A stretch of 64,000 nt of DNA from the NCBI GenBank assembly GCA_020466095.1, contig CM035808.1, positions 47,057,393 to 47,121,392 of the forward strand, written 5' to 3'. This DNA is from Chlorops oryzae (lineage: Eukaryota; Arthropoda; Insecta; Diptera; Chloropidae). This document shows positions 12,959 through 27,300 of the stretch, piece after piece. The notes under the pieces are model-generated. The model had not been told where the DNA came from, searched no databases, and was given only the letters and a program-made list of their open reading frames with translations. Each line of letters starts with the position of its first letter. The stretch's first letter is position 1. The translations under genes and the position numbers were made by a program.

Positions 12959-13956
12959 CACACAGAAAAATATGACCACATAAAATCGAATAAGATCCCC
13001 TTATTGAGCGATTTTATAGAGAAATCTTCTTAAACTATATGAACGATGTGCTTTTTCCATAGAGAAAACTCTTTGAATGCATAGAGAAAATCTTATTGAA
13101 ACATTTTAATAGATATCCTCATATATTTAATGTGAATATATTATTACTTATGTTGGAGAATAGCGAAAACTGCTTGATATAGTAAAATAATAAGGTGACC
13201 ATATCAATCAAACTATGTGACATTCTTATAAAAATTACGTTTTGATAAGATTCCTTATTGGAAGAAAATCGTTTCAAGAAGAAGCCTTTTTAATATTAAA
13301 AGCAAGACTTATTGATTTAAAAAAGTATATGAATTCCGTATTCATTCTATAGTTTAAAAAGACAAATCAGTTTTTTTGCACTTACATTGATAAAATCAAT
13401 CTAGCAAGCTGAAATCATATGTCGCGATGGTGTAGTTGAAGTGTGCTAAATTTGTAATCTGGAAGGTCCAAGTTCGAACCCTGCCGCAGGCCAACGAATT
13501 TGTGGAAAAATGGTGAGGAGGCAAGTAAATTTCAAGGAAAAAATATGGGCGGCAAAAAGTAAGTTGGACGCGAACCAATAAAAACAAGTTGCTTTCGTCG
13601 GGCCTTCCAGCACGTCACGCACCCAAGCTCTTTCAAGGAATTCCTATAGAATCTTTTTTTTTAATTTTTTAAGCATAAAAAGGTTACTAAAATCTTTTAT
13701 TTCTCAGTTTTTATAAATAATGTAAAAAAAAAAAAACGACGCTCGCTGGAGCAGGGATCGAACCCGCCGACCTTGTTTTTTTACAAGAATTCATATCAAA
13801 ATTAAGAAGTTATCTTCTTAACTTTTCGTTCAATTTTTCGTTAAAAAAAACAATAAGTTTTTCTCTTTGGTTTCAATAAGACAATCTTCTTGGATAAAAA
13901 CCATAGAGAAATCTTATTGTTTTTCTTCCATTTTATGTGGTATCATTTTCTCTGTG
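12959..13956. mobile_element. TIR element carrying two tRNA-like modules
   Basis: The ends are inverted repeats: CACACAGAAAAAT followed by GACCACATAAAAT on the left, and on the opposite strand at the right CACAGAGAAAATGATACC followed by ACATAAAAT. TATA flanks both sides. The interior has many AATAAGAT/ATCTTATT motifs. Inside sit a tRNA-like block on + (13421-13495) and a second B box on - (about 13740-13790), facing each other. No transposase coding. Confidence 0.65.
13421..13495 (+). repeat. tRNA-like module inside the 12.96-13.96 kb element
   Basis: It reads GATGGTGTAGTTGAAGTG (A-box-like) followed about 40 bases later by AAGTTCGAACCCTGC (B box). This is the internal polymerase III promoter arrangement of a tRNA or SINE head. 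It lacks an orderly cloverleaf, so it is tRNA-derived rather than a tRNA gene. A second B box, GGGTTCGATCCCTGC, lies on the minus strand near 13750-13775. Confidence 0.6.
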
Positions 13957-15114
13957 TATAATCGAATTCGTTCAATATCAGTGACAACTTACAGTAAGTG
14001 TTAATCCCCATTAGTCCCTTAAATCTTGAATCGAATTTTACCTAAGGGTAATTTATGACCCTACAGAACATTGAAATAATAAAATAGGACACAATCGTAG
14101 AATCTATAATGTGGTGAAATAGAAAACGAGATGTTGGAAGCTTGGACCTTTCATATTTACAATATATTCAAGAAAAATGGCCCAATGAAGCCCTTGAACC
14201 TTTTCGTAATTCAATATTTCGTCCTTTCAAGCCTTTCGTGAGTTCAAGTACTACTCTCTGTCCTTGGTTTATCTCTCGCTTGGAGTTATATGTTCTTTCC
14301 CAATACAAAATATTTTTATATTCCACGATTCTAAAAATAAAAACCTTGGACCTTATTAGTGCCAACAGCCATAAATATTGATTTTAAAATGAAAGCATAT
14401 TGATTTCTTAGCTATACAAACGAAAGCCAACAAAAAATTTCCGTGACCAAATCTAAGGCCCGAAGGCCAAATGTCATATAAAAAATAAGCAAATTTTCAT
14501 TTAAGTTGTATTTAAATAGCTTCGTGAAATCGGGCCTAAGGCAATTGAGAGAAATGCTGAATAAAAATTTCTTAACGGTCAATTTCGGCCCCTTAAGACT
14601 AATGAGGGTTAAACGGATCGTGATAATTAATATAAAGGTCCAAACATACAACCCGATTCTGAATATTCTCGGTGAATTTATTTTTCTACAGATTAAAATA
14701 CTCTTTTTTAAATAGATAGGGTAAGGAAAATTATGGGTATGGGTCAAATGCCCATTTCCCATCAAATTTCTCAAACCCATATAATTTCCGAAAAAGATCC
14801 GGTATTCAGGTTCAGGCTTTCTTACGTAAAAGAGTGGATTTCTAAGAGCATTTTAAGCCCAAGAAAAAAGCCACCATTTTTTTTTTTTTTTGATTTCGGT
14901 CTTTAAATGATATTTATATTTAATAAAAACTACAAAAAAAAAAATTGGTTTCAAATGAAAGGCAAATTTACTGTTGAGTAGTTTAATCGACATAATACTT
15001 CCTGTTGCTATTTGGATTTGAACGATTGGCAATTGGGGTCTAAGCGGTGGGCAAACTTAGTCTCTCCAAAAGGATTTTTTGAGAACTGCGAAAGTTTAAA
15101 TTTTCGAACATAAG

Positions 15115-15345
15115 CCCGCTTATTATGAAAGTCGAAGTCGACGATGACTCTATTTTTAAAGTCGTCATTATTGATCCCGTCTAAATAAAATCAGTAGAAT
15201 ATTTTTAACTAGAATTTTTTTAAGCGTCATTGTCATTGGAAGATCTTCAACTTAAGTTATTTGAAGAAAAGATTGTCTCGAAGCGTACAATAACGACGGT
15301 TCAAAAATAGAATCGACGACGACATCGACTTTCATAATAAGGGGG
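15115..15345. repeat. MITE with about 60-bp terminal inverted repeats
   Basis: The left end CCCGCTTATTATGAAAGTCG and the right end, on the opposite strand, CCCCCTTATTATGAAAGTCG are inverted repeats. The similarity continues inward through 'tctatttttaaa..gtcgt'. 231 bp, no coding, no clear target duplication. Confidence 0.65.
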
Positions 15346-15724
15346 ATTGTATTCTTTAAGCCTTCATGCCATCTTAACTCATTCATCACACTTTTTTTTA
15401 TTGACGCTTAGAACACTTCATTTTTCCGCGTATAAACATTTCTACGGAGAAAATTACCAGGAAATATTCATTTAGAATTGGGCTGTTAGTCTTCGTGCCA
15501 GTTTGACTTAATCAAAATTTGAATTTTTTAAAAATGTTCATACAAAATTTTATGACTGCCTGTAGAATTCATAAGCCTGGCTTAAACTTTCATCAAGACT
15601 ATCATTTGAAAGCTTAATGCCCTGATTATGTATTTACAACCTGTTTAGTCTAGTCTAACTACTTGAAAACAAGAAAATTCAACTTCATTTTCTGATTATG
15701 TTTTACAACCAAAACTAATATATT

Positions 15725-16343
15725 CCCAGTAAATATATATGGAGTAAGTCCTAAATCGAGTAATGACATGTTCATCCATTCGGAGCAATACGAAATCAAA
15801 ATAAAATAAAATTCCATTTGATCTTAAACTTATAAACGAAAAAAATCCCTGACTTTCGATTTGGCAAACACGGCGTCGAGGGTGAGCACAAGACTTGAAA
15901 TCGAGAATTCCGAGGTTCAAATCCCACAACAGGCGGAATTATAAATGAGAAATAAATATTTAAAAAAAAAATATTTGAAATTGTGAACACACGGAACAAC
16001 CAAAAGATAATTGAAATTAATAAAATTTATTTCGAATATTTTTTGACGCGGGATAAAAAACATTACTCCATTTTTGCTCTCTCAGGAGATGAATCACATT
16101 AATCCACTTGTGCTCTTTCAGGAAATAAAAGAGATTACTCACTTTGTGCAATTACTCTATCGTTCCTCCATTTAGAGGTGAAAAGGAGTACTCTGGAGCT
16201 CAAAAGTATTACTCGCCTGTAAGGACATGCAATGCTAAAAAGGAGTACAAAATGCATGAAGCTTCGGAGATTTGTGGAGTAATCCATTTCTCCAAAAGGA
16301 GCATTAAAAGATTAATCTTTGGATGATCCAATTTTTTACTGGG
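15725..16343. mobile_element. Candidate TIR element with a tRNA-like module
   Basis: The outer ends share CCCAGTAAA followed by an AT stretch and GGA on opposite strands. The interior carries repeated GGAGTAAT/ATTACTCC motifs. Near 15880-15940 on + there is a B box AGGTTCAAATCCC preceded by a tRNA-like stretch. Boundaries are less sure than for the other elements because only about 15 bp of inverted repeat is clear. Confidence 0.45.
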
Positions 16344-16354
16344 TTGTATGATTT

Positions 16355-16880
16355 TGACTAGATGTTAAGGGGGTTGTCTGCTTCGTGAGGCTGTTTTTGG
16401 ACCCATTTTAAAAAAAATTCCCTCAAAAAATGGTGTAGTGCTGGCGGCTGCCACGATTCCAGGTCTCCAAGTTGTCCTAAATAAAAACGGGGTTATAATC
16501 AGTATAGATGTCATTATGGCGTGATCCTCCAAAATAATTTTGGAAATTTTTTTGACAAAATGGCGGCCATTTAAAAATGCAAAATCAATTTCTGGTACAT
16601 ATATTTTTTTTTGTAGTTCAGTGTAAAAAAAAAAATAGTAAAAAATTTGTTAAAATTATGATTGGGATTCACGCCATAATGGTAAAAATTCTGCATTGAA
16701 TCCATTTTGTTTCATTAAAATCGGTTCAGTTGAACTGCAGAAATCGTGACAGCCAGTTCAAAAAATGTGGTTTCGAGATAAATGCGTTTAAAGTTTGAAG
16801 CAACGCTAAAATTACTCGTTTTAGCGCAGATCTTGCTCGACAAAGAAGGCTATATCCTCTAAACTATTTCGAATTTCAAA
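16355..16880. repeat. Probable ancient dispersed repeat, compositional island
   Basis: A stretch less AT-rich than its surroundings with short internal echoes such as 'atggcgtgatcc' and, inverted, 'ggattcacgccat'. Those two suggest degenerate inverted structure about 160 bases apart. No coding and no boundaries I can fix. Confidence 0.35.
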
Positions 16881-19800
16881 AAATCCTTTTAGCACGATGT
16901 TCTCAAATATCCAAGCTATAAAAAAATGGAAAAAAAAATGACTAAAACTTTGTTGTCCAATGAGACAATGAGTTGTAAGACATAATACCCAAACATCATT
17001 TAGTCTTCATATTACAACTAGCTTGATTGTGGTTGTCATACATAATCAGGTCATTAACCTTTAAACATTTTATACTTGGATGAAGGCTTAAATTTGTAAC
17101 ACTTTCCTCCTCCTTTCTTCAAATATGCTCAAAATTTCCTATTGGTCTTTGACTGTTTGCACAATGTTCATCAAATACATGTGTACTTCTTCCAAATAAT
17201 TTCCCAAATGAAATAAAACAAAAAATATACAAAATATTTTCACAAATTAAAATACAATTTTTAATTATCATTATTAGTATAAAAAGAACTTGAAAAAATA
17301 TAATTCAAAAAATACACGTAAGTTTTAAAAATTATTAATAAAAAAAAAAAAAAAAAAAAAAATTATACATACATTTTTGAATAAAAGCTAACGTATGAAA
17401 ATCGAAACATATGAATTACAAATAATGAAAAATGTACATACATAAATTCACAAGATTTTTTTTGTTCAATTTATTTTGAAATTATTGAAGGTATGCTTGA
17501 TGTTTTGCGCATGTATGAGTGTTTGCTAATCTTAAACTTAAATACTAAAAACAGACACATATATTTATAATTTTTAAAACACTATTTAGAGTTACAAATA
17601 TTCAATGTTTTTTCCATTTATTTATTTATTAAATTGTTTTTTTTTTTTTTATTGATTTTTCTCATTTTTAGTAGTTCACTAAATTTTCATAATGATTTCC
17701 TTCACAATTTCAATTTTTTGTTGTTGTTTTTTTTTTTCCTTTCACTAATTTAGCTTTTATGAAAACAGTTACTTGGTTTTGTTGTTTCTTTTTTTGTTCG
17801 TTTTTCGTTTTGGGCAGGGTAAAGATTTAAAAAATTCTTCCTAAAAAATGTTCACCATTTACAATTTTCTTTAAATTTTTGTTAAATTTTCTTCTTCCTT
17901 TTAAATTACGCTTCATTTTTTGTATCTTTTTTTTCCAAAATCAAATTTTTATTCTAAATCTTTTATTGTTGTATTGCGTGGCGTATAGAAAAATGTTCAC
18001 ATTTTGTGTTTCTAGTTGTAGACTTTTTTGTTTTCGTTTTTGTTTTGTTTTTGTTTTGTTTAATATTCATAATACTGAAAATACGACTAGACATTTATGC
18101 ATGTAGGTAAATGTATATAAATATATTTTAGTGTATCAATTTTTTTTTTTTTTATTTAGTCCATCAATTACTACAACAGTTTTGCGGGGGGTTACTGTTT
18201 TCACATATACATATATATTTTTTTTGTGATTTTTTTACTGATTTTTTTTCTTTAAAAAGTACATTCAAAAAACTTTTTATTTTGGATTTTTTTAAAAATT
18301 TTTTCACACGAGAACTATGACGTTTAATGACATTTTTTGTTTGCTTGTAATTATTGCTAAATGAATACATATCTCAATTACAAATATAATTCAAGATTTC
18401 ATGAAGGATTACACTAACAAGGATGCAGTTTGTGTTGAGGATTTTGATACATTTCGAAAAGTGGACACACACAATTTTTTGTTTTTTTTTTTCATGAGCG
18501 AAGGAAATTATATTGAAGAGTATGTAATTGAACTTTGGACGAGGAAATTCTTGACATTTTAATATCATTATTGATGCTGAGCTTGATTGAGCTTTCATTG
18601 TGGAGTCAGTTGTGCAATTCATAAACATAATCATATGTGGGGGTTTAAGAACTTCGAAAGTTCTAATTTTCGAACATATTCTTTTAGGCTCATAATCTCA
18701 GACTAGTTTAAACTTGTCAAAGTTTTAAACTTTCAATTGATAGTCTTCAGGAGAGTTTAAACCAGGCTTATTTATTTTATATGAAAATTTTTGAAAAGTT
18801 CAAATATAGCAAGACTATAGCAGGACTACAAGAATATATCCCAAAAATTTAAACTTTCGATGTTCTTAAACGGAGTTGAAGACTACGACGCTTAGTCGTC
18901 GTGCCAGTTTGACTTGAACAAACACGTTTTCGAATTTTTCAAACATTTTCATATAAAATTTAATAAGTGACTGACAGTAGGGCATTTCCGTGTAAAACGG
19001 CAATAAAACGTTAAGAATCTCAAGTATGCCGCAAAATCACATCCGTCACAGCCATTCTGAGCGGAAATTATGTATATTCAGTATTTAACTGTTGTTAAAC
19101 CTTTTCAAATTTTGACATCCTTGAGAGAATAAAATCTAATAATATTTTAATCATTTTGATCTTAAACCTTAACGGGTATGATAGAATCACCCAGCAACTA
19201 TAAACCTGGTTTAAGCTTTCAAGAAAGCTATAATATTATTTGAAAACGGAAACCTTTAAAAGGTTTTAAGTAGGACTAAGATTATGACGCTTTAGGTGGC
19301 AAATCATTTCAAAATGTATTCTTTGAAATTTTGAAATTGTTCTTTGGCCACTTACGATTAGAATCCGAATCACAATTCAGAGTAAATCCTCTGAACTAGG
19401 CATCTTGCAGTGGTCTAATGTTTAAATGCTCTTTTCGAATTGCATTTTGTAGGATATTTTTATTAATAAATTTTTGCAAGATATAGTCTGGTACTAAGAA
19501 ACTTATTTTCTTAAAAGATCTTGTTCTTTTTCTTGAGCTTTTTCCGCACTTTGTTTTCTATAAAAATTACAGTGCACTCTCTTTAGGGTACACATACGTG
19601 ACTGAGAACTATGTCTGCTAAAGAGGAAAATATCTGAGAAAAGGGAGCACAGGAATTTTAGGTTTTAAAGAGGTGTCTGTATTTTATGTTTTCGAAATCA
19701 AGTCAATCAGTTCTCTCAATCATTTTTATAGGACTATATAAAAATATGTAATATAAAAATAATATAAAAACGGGCGTTGAATAAAATTTTCTGCAGTTGA

Positions 19801-20097
19801 TTAGTTTTTTCAATGGGTTTAGCGAATTTTGATATTTTTTGGTCGCTTTCAAATGGGAGTGATTGATTTAGGAAAAGTTCTTTTCGAAATGTATCAAAGA
19901 AAAGTCCTCAAAAAATTTTCTCTTTAATGGATGAATTCTCAAATTCGATTGCCAGTGTCCTTTTTTGTTTTTTTTTTTTTTTTTGTTTTTGTTCAATTCT
20001 TTTTTCCTTTCGAATATACGAGTATAAACTACCACAATATATTTACTATTTTTGTCACATTTATATATATATATAAAAAAAAAACGATAAATTTCAT

Positions 20098-20198
20098 TTT
20101 GTTTGTTCGCTTGTTTCTTTGTGGTTTCTGTTTGTTTGCTTTTGTATTGTTTCGTTTTGTTTTGCTTTGTTTTGTTTTATTTTGTTTTGTTGTTTTGT
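20098..20198 (+). repeat. TTTTG-type low-complexity tract
   Basis: Runs of TTTTG, TTTGC and TTTTA with irregular interruptions. The open frames read through it in both directions are artefacts of the repeat. Confidence 0.7.
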
Positions 20199-21740
20199 AA
20201 AATGTTTCTTATCGACTACGTTTATACATATAGAAAAAGAAATTTCACACACAAATATGTAAATGTATATATATATATATACCACAATATTTTAATATCG
20301 AAAATTGTATTACAGAAATTTTTCACATTTACATGCACGTTAAAGTTTTATATATAAATATATCAATTTTTTTGTTTATTTTTTTTTTTTTTTTATTAAT
20401 TACAGACACACAGAACACAGATTTACATATATATATATTAGGTATATAAGATTGAATTTGTAAGAAATTTATTTCATTGTTTTTTTTTTCATTTAATTTT
20501 ATATTTTAAAATTTTTTCATATATTTTATATTCCTTTCTTATTGAAGTTCTCTTTGCGCATTGCTTCATCATTGTGCGATTTTTCATAAAAATGTTCTTT
20601 CCTTCTTTTTTCATTCTTCTTTGTATTCGATAGCAAGAGTTTTCTTCTGCATTCTTTCGTTACTTGTTCTTTTTCTTTTTCTTTTTCTCTAATTTATTTT
20701 GTTTTAGTTTTTTGTTTGTTTTTCTTTTGCTTATGCAAAATAAAGAAATTTGCTATGGCATTTTAATTTCTCTAATGCCGCTTAAAGGAAATAACGGTGT
20801 GTTTTTTTGTTTGTTTTCATTTTTAAATTTGCAAACAATATATTTCAAATTTTTCAAATAAAATTTTTCCAATTTTCATTTTTTATTTTGGGGATCGTCA
20901 TCAATGTATGTATTGTGGTTTCTTTCCCTTATGTTAAACTATAAATGTTGATTTTTTCAAACATAGATTTTCTTTAAGCATACAATATGCACCTAATCAA
21001 TCAATTAGTATTAAACTACTTAGAAATATGAAAAAAAAAAAGTATTTAAAGTATATTTTCCAACGTTGAAGTAATTTGTTTTTAAAGCCTGAAATTTTTC
21101 ACCAATTCTTTTTTTTTTTTAGTAAGAGCTTTTCTAAGAAGTCAATTTTTATTTTATTCTTTACAGTGTAGCTTTAATTTGATTTATTTTATTATTTTTT
21201 ATTCAATTATTTTTTATTTTATTATTTTTTATATTTTATTTAATTATTTTTATTTTTGCTAAGGTACATTTCAAATGAAAAACTTTGTTTTATAAGTTAC
21301 ACTAAATTATCTTAATCAAATTAATTTCAATTATTGTTTTATTGTAGACTTACGATGGCCTATAGAAAAATTTGTACAAAGTCGTACAAACTACAAAAGT
21401 GTATAGTCAAATTTATGTACACGAGTGCTTAAGGAAAATATTAGTGAACAGCAAAATTTTGTATGAAGAAAAAGTTTCGATTAGAGAGAAACAATATTTT
21501 TAGTACAATTTGAAAAGCTTTTGAAAAGTAAATTATTTCAAAAAATAATAAGAGCTTAAATGTAGTGTATTGGATAAAGAAGAAAAATTAATCAGGTTTG
21601 TTTTAGAAACCAAAAGCTATCGGAATTGAAATTGAAATCGATTTAAAAAGGTATGAGTAGGTGGTACAGAATCTGCTTTTTCGGTTTCATCTTCGAATCA
21701 TTGTATTGGATTGTAGGTGTTGCAAGAACTGATTTTATCT

Positions 21741-21950
21741 CGATTCTAAATTAATATTCCCGGGAATTTTTCCCCAGCGGATTTGAAAAGAAAATCCTGC
21801 ATTTTTAAACTAGTGGGAAAATGAATATAATGGGAGCAAGAATTTCGAACACTTTTAAGCAAATATCATCACATTATCGCTTTTATTGGTGCTCGGAGGA
21901 ACACTTCCTTTTCCACGTAAAAAAATTTGATGGGAAAAAAATTTGTTTAA
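21741..21950. repeat. MITE, GATTCTAAATATTCC family, copy 2
   Basis: It begins CGATTCTAAATTAATATTCC with the family's following blocks (ccccagcggatttgaaaag, atcatcacatt). The right end is decayed. Related to the copies at 9505 and 44906. Confidence 0.5.
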
Positions 21951-23378
21951 AACCAGAGGGGAAAAGCACAAAATTCAGAGAACTCCTTATTTTTGGACTT
22001 AATGGCGAAAGGTTGAGCAAATCGTGACAAGGATATTATGAATTCTTTTCGGTGGGAACTAAACTTGTCCTTTTCTCCTCTAATAACAAATTGCAGCCAC
22101 GAAGAAGTCTTATTAGTGGTATTCACAGAGCTTTGGAAGTTCGATTGTACAGAATTTGCACAGGGAAATTTTCAACTTTTGCTTGAGAGACGCAGGGGAA
22201 ATATTTTGAATTGTTTGTGGTTTTTTGATGATTATATAAAATTATACCGCTATTTCAATTTGCTGACAGTTCTCATTGATGGATACTAAATTTATTTGAA
22301 GTAACAACTTATCAGAAGCATTAGTAAGAAGGTCTCAGAAAATTTAGAAATATTTCAAACAAATTTTGAAACTTTTTTTTTTTGATCAAATATGGGAATA
22401 TCTAAATCAATACTGCATTTCAATTCCGATAAATTTGTATTCCGTATAGGGTTTTTTAAAAGCCCTGAATACTTTTTGTTTTTTCATAGACAAGAAAAGA
22501 AAAGAAAAGACCAAGACCAAGACAATAAATCATTGAATGTCGCTATAAAATAAATTAACATTATAAAAGCTTTTTTGGCACCCACAATAGTTTGTTTTGG
22601 GTAAAGATTAGTATTACAGATCATAGTTGCCTTAATGTTTCATGTAAATTTAATAATGTTTGTAGATAGTTGGTTGGTTGGGTGTACATAGAAGTTTTTT
22701 TTTTTTTTTTGACTTGAATGGACCTTAAGAGAATTTTTGTTATTAATTTAAGAAGCATCCCACCAAAAAAAACTTTTTTTTAAATTATTTCTCAAAATTA
22801 TCCAGAATAGCACCTTAACTCTTTTGCCCGAGTGTCTTAGTATTGGTGCATTTAAAGAATTTTTTATTTTTAAATTTAATATTATTATTCATGTTTTATA
22901 TGAATTGCTTCTTAAATCAAAAACACAGTCTTTTATTATAATCGAAACTAGTGCTAGCAATTCTCTTATTGCTAATCATAAATCCATCGGACCACGAAAA
23001 CAACAACAAAAATAAAGAGTTCAAGGGATTACATAACGTTCGTTGCTCTGCACCGTGGACTGGATTCCGTGGCGTTTGTTTACGATTGGCAACATATATT
23101 AAGCCGATATTGTATAATCAATTGAATTTGAAGATAGGCTTCGAAAATTGACGAGTATTTCATTTCATTTAATTTCATTTATTGTTTTGTGTTCTTTTTT
23201 TTTTAAATAAAGTTATAGATAATAGATATGTATTCCGATTCAAATGGGTGGCACTCTCGTCTGTCACATCGAATTATTGACATCGTAATTGTCGTTTCAC
23301 ATCGCCCAATGCAATGCGGAAATTTCTCAAAAAGTCATTCGATTGTTAGAAAAAATAATAATAATAATTTTTCTTTGA

Positions 23379-23612
23379 TTAACCCTTTAACGCATAAGAG
23401 GCCCTCTCCAGTTCTGTCAGTAATGAAACGGAAATGAAAAACTTCATATAAAAAAAAAAACGCATCACAAAATTTACGATTCATTTCTGAAGCGTGTTTT
23501 GATCTGAAGTTTTTCATTTCTGACAGAGCTGGAGAGGACCCCGTAAGCAAAAAATTCGTTCTCAGACAATTTTAAGTGCCAATTTGTCCCTTATGATGTG
23601 TTAAAGGGTTAA
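23379..23612. mobile_element. piggyBac-type MITE flanked by TTAA
   Basis: TTAA occurs at both ends (23379-23382 and 23609-23612). The ends read CCCTTTAACGCATAAG inward and, on the opposite strand, CCCTTTAACACATCATAAG. Subterminal inverted blocks CTCTCCAG..TCTGTCAG follow. TTAA targets and CCC-type ends are typical of the piggyBac superfamily. 234 bp including TTAAs, non-coding. Confidence 0.68.
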
Positions 23613-24227
23613 AATACGTGAAAAACGTTATTGAATATGAGACCCAAGTGAATTTGTTGTTTTTTTAGACATTCAAAACATAAATTAAAATTTAATGAGA
23701 TGATTGAATGAGTTGACGAAATCAAAAAAGAAAAATTGTTCGATTATAAAGATACACATCTCTGTATGAGAGCAGATAAAAAAAATAGTTTTATCTCCTT
23801 ACGAATAGTTCGCATCTTTGGTATAAAAAACGAAGATGAAGTTTTAATCCAAAAAAAAAAAAAAAAAAAATTTAAGAAAACTTCAGTTTAGTACTTAAAC
23901 TAATTACAATCGTTTGTGAGTTTTTTGTTGTTATTTTTCTTATAGAAATAAAAATTCGAAAATAAAAAAAAAATGGTTTAATCCTTTGAAACAAATCCAT
24001 TATTTATCAAAATACTTTTTACTCGTTTTATGGAAATTAGTTAACACAAAAGCATTACAGTTAAATTAGTCTTATAGAACTTTTTTATGTGTGTATGTAG
24101 GTAATACAAATTGTACATGTGTATGTAGTATAATACAATAAAAATAATGAAAGAAAAGAATATTTATTTGTACATAACCGTAGAAATAGTTTTTCAAAAA
24201 AGTTGTTCTATTTTTTTAGTTTTTTGC

Positions 24228-24382
24228 TCAACCCTCTAATTCTTGCCTCCGCCTCTAGACGGACTTTTTTCGAACAAATGGCAAAAATAAATATTACATA
24301 TTTCAGATTCATTTTTCTCTACCCGAAATTAGTCTTATCTGAACTTTTCATTGAAAACCAAATTGTGGCATTAGAGGGTTAA
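24228..24382. mobile_element. piggyBac-like MITE, CCCTCTAA family
   Basis: Ends CCCTCTAAT and ATTAGAGGG, with TTAA at the right and TCAA (one mutation) at the left. The interior matches, inverted, the element at 57093-57256: both share blocks such as 'cggacttttttcgaacaaat' and 'tgaacttttcattgaaaa' in opposite orientation. Confidence 0.62.
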
Positions 24383-27300
24383 TGAAATTTCGTGTCACTA
24401 CAAAGAAAATAAATGCATAAAAATTTTAGATGAAGAAAATATCATTTGCTACCATCATAGCACTTCGTCGACTTCGGTGTGATTTTCTCTCAAAACTTAT
24501 ACCCATTTTATGTAACTACTTAATCTAATCTATTCAGGATCCTCATCCTTCTAGAAGACAAATAGTCTTTTCAAAAAAATCTATATATTTTCGGGATTTA
24601 TTGTTTTCGTTTTTGTTTTTCGATTCTTCGTTTTAAATCTTATGGACGTGGTCTTCATGCCAGTTAAACTCCATCAAATATGTTTGATATATTCGAATTT
24701 TTCGAAAATTTTCATAAACCTGGTTTCAGCTTTTATAGACTATAATTTGAAAGCTTAAGCCTTCAAAAAGTTCAAACTAAGATGAGGAGCCTATGAACCT
24801 TACTGTCACTATGTATAGCTGGGAGTTCAAAAATCTTTAACACTTAGAAGTGGAGTTCAAAACGTGATTTGATTCTTTTTTTTATTTTAAAATACTATTT
24901 CCTAATCTTTTTTATTTTTTTAAACACATTTATTTCTATTTTTATTATGAAGCTCAATTGTGTATTTGGTTTGAATTGTTTTATCTCTTTTTTTTTTTTT
25001 TTTTTGTAGTACTAACTTTAGTAACAAACATTTATTTATACACCAACCACTGGAGGAAAGCGTATTTAAATAGGTTTTATTTTTCCTTTGCGATTTTCCA
25101 CTGAAACGAACTGGATGATTATTTCAACTTTAACGGTATTCTTTTTTAAAACAGCACATTTAAAAACGCTAAAACAAATTTTTTCATATAATACCAACTT
25201 CACTTGAATGCAAAAGAATGAATGGAAATGAAAATTTTTTCAATATATAATTTCTTCGTAACTACGCTAAAAACTAAGAATTTTCAATTAATTTCTCGCA
25301 ATCATTTTACGATATTAATTAAATTTTCTGATAAAATCTATTCGTTATTTTATTAGTACTGAAAATGCTTTTCTTGCTAAATTTTACTAGAAAGCAACAA
25401 CTAAATGAAAACCCTGTGTTTTCGTTATTGGATATTTCATTAAGTGAGTTTCTTATTTGCTTTTCGTGGTTTTAACTACGTATATTTTTTAAAACTGGAT
25501 TTTTTTCTCCATATTTTTCTCTATTCATTCTTATATTTTTATTATTAAACAACTACAACATTTATGCATATAATTACAAATTTGTGCTTAAAAAATACAA
25601 CGCTTTAAAAATTAATAAGCGTAAATAATTACTATACTAAATGCAAAATTAGATACACAATCTCAAATTCCAAAAATAATAAATGCAATAAAATTTAATA
25701 AGACTGTTTATATATAATCCAAATGATTTAACGAATTAAGATTACAGAGATTAAACCTTTTAGTAGTTCATAAAAAATGTATAGTTCAAAAAATTTTATT
25801 TTAACATTGAAAAGAAATTTCTTAAAAATGAGATTTTTTATTTAAGGACAAATGAATATTTTTTGGCGAAATAATACTTTTAGATAAAATTTTTAAGGCA
25901 AACAAAAATCAAAAATAAGAAAAATAAAAATCTAAAACAGTCGTTGGTATGAAAAGCATCACAATTTTTAACAATTTAGCATAAGCGATGGATGGTCGTC
26001 CAATAAAATGATATCTACAAGGCATTAGGTTTGACATACACATAGATAGTAAATAAATTTTTGTTCCATATAGATGTAGATGACATGTAGATTATAAATC
26101 AATAGAAACAAAAAATATTGCGAGATCAATTTATAAATAATTTGGCATGCAGAAAATGCTTCCTTAAAAAATCTAAAGGAAAAGGTGGTCCAACGCCAGT
26201 TGAGGAAGTGTTAAGATTTTTAGTGCAGCAAGTTGTTTTTCCAATGATTCAGTTCAGCTCACATGGAGTTTCGTATTGCATCAAATTCTTAGTTTTAGTA
26301 CTAAAAGAAGTTCCAAAAGGAGTACTAAAAGAAGTACTTAATAGTTTTTAGTTTTTACATTGTGAATCTGAATAACAATAACGAAGACCAAAAGCCATTC
26401 TTCATTCCTTAAAAAACGACTCGATGCACTAAGAAAACAATTTATGCAGTTACATCAATCAGAATAAGTCCAGAGTCTTGCTATTTTTTGTTCTCAAACG
26501 TTTCAAATTCATTCTTGATCTTCTTTTAGTTGTCCCGTCTTTTGGGGGTCTTAGTTGACTTTGAAGATATCGAATGATATTGGCCGTACTCTGGACAGAT
26601 TCGAATTAAGTGCAATAGTTTTTCGGAAGCATTGAAATTATATATATAATAAAAAGGTCTGCATTCAAGCGAACGGTATAAGACAGTCAAGAAGATATTT
26701 TCGATTTTCATTTCGAAGTTTCTATTGTACAATTTTACATACACTTATATTTTATGTAATACAAACATACACACATGTAAGTACTTTGATTTTAAAAATG
26801 TAGGAGTACACAGTTAGAAGAAATGAAAAAAAGAAAATAAAAAAAATAAAAAGAAAAACAAGAAAGGCGTAGACGAAAAATGCTCACACTAAGGAATTTC
26901 TTAGAATTGCATTTTTGAGAAACCTTAAAACTTATTTTCTAAACACAAACACGGATAACACTAAAGGGGGGGCGGGAAAAATATATATAAAAATAATTAA
27001 AATTAAAATAAAAATTAAGATAGAAGGATGCAAAGATTTTTGGTTGGAATATTTTCACCCATTACAAGGAGAAACTATTAAACTGCGAGGTTAAAAGCGC
27101 AAAACGCAATGCTGCCTGAAATTCCAACACAAATATCTAACAATTACAATTACAAGCGATATATCCTATTAACACTTAAATATTTCTTTTTTTCGAATTT
27201 AAACGATTTATACTTGCTAATATTGGCATTCATTATCGCGCATAAATATGCGCTCGTGTGTTTTTTGTTTGTTTGTTGTGTGTGTGTGTGTGTTCCTTGT

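Noticed and set aside
18164..18370. Lys-rich small protein
   Set aside because: Product of T-rich low-complexity DNA read on the minus strand.
22038..22289. 83-codon open frame, fairly normal composition
   Set aside because: No recognisable motif, neighbouring frames similar, and it overlaps DNA next to a MITE copy. Not enough to call a gene.
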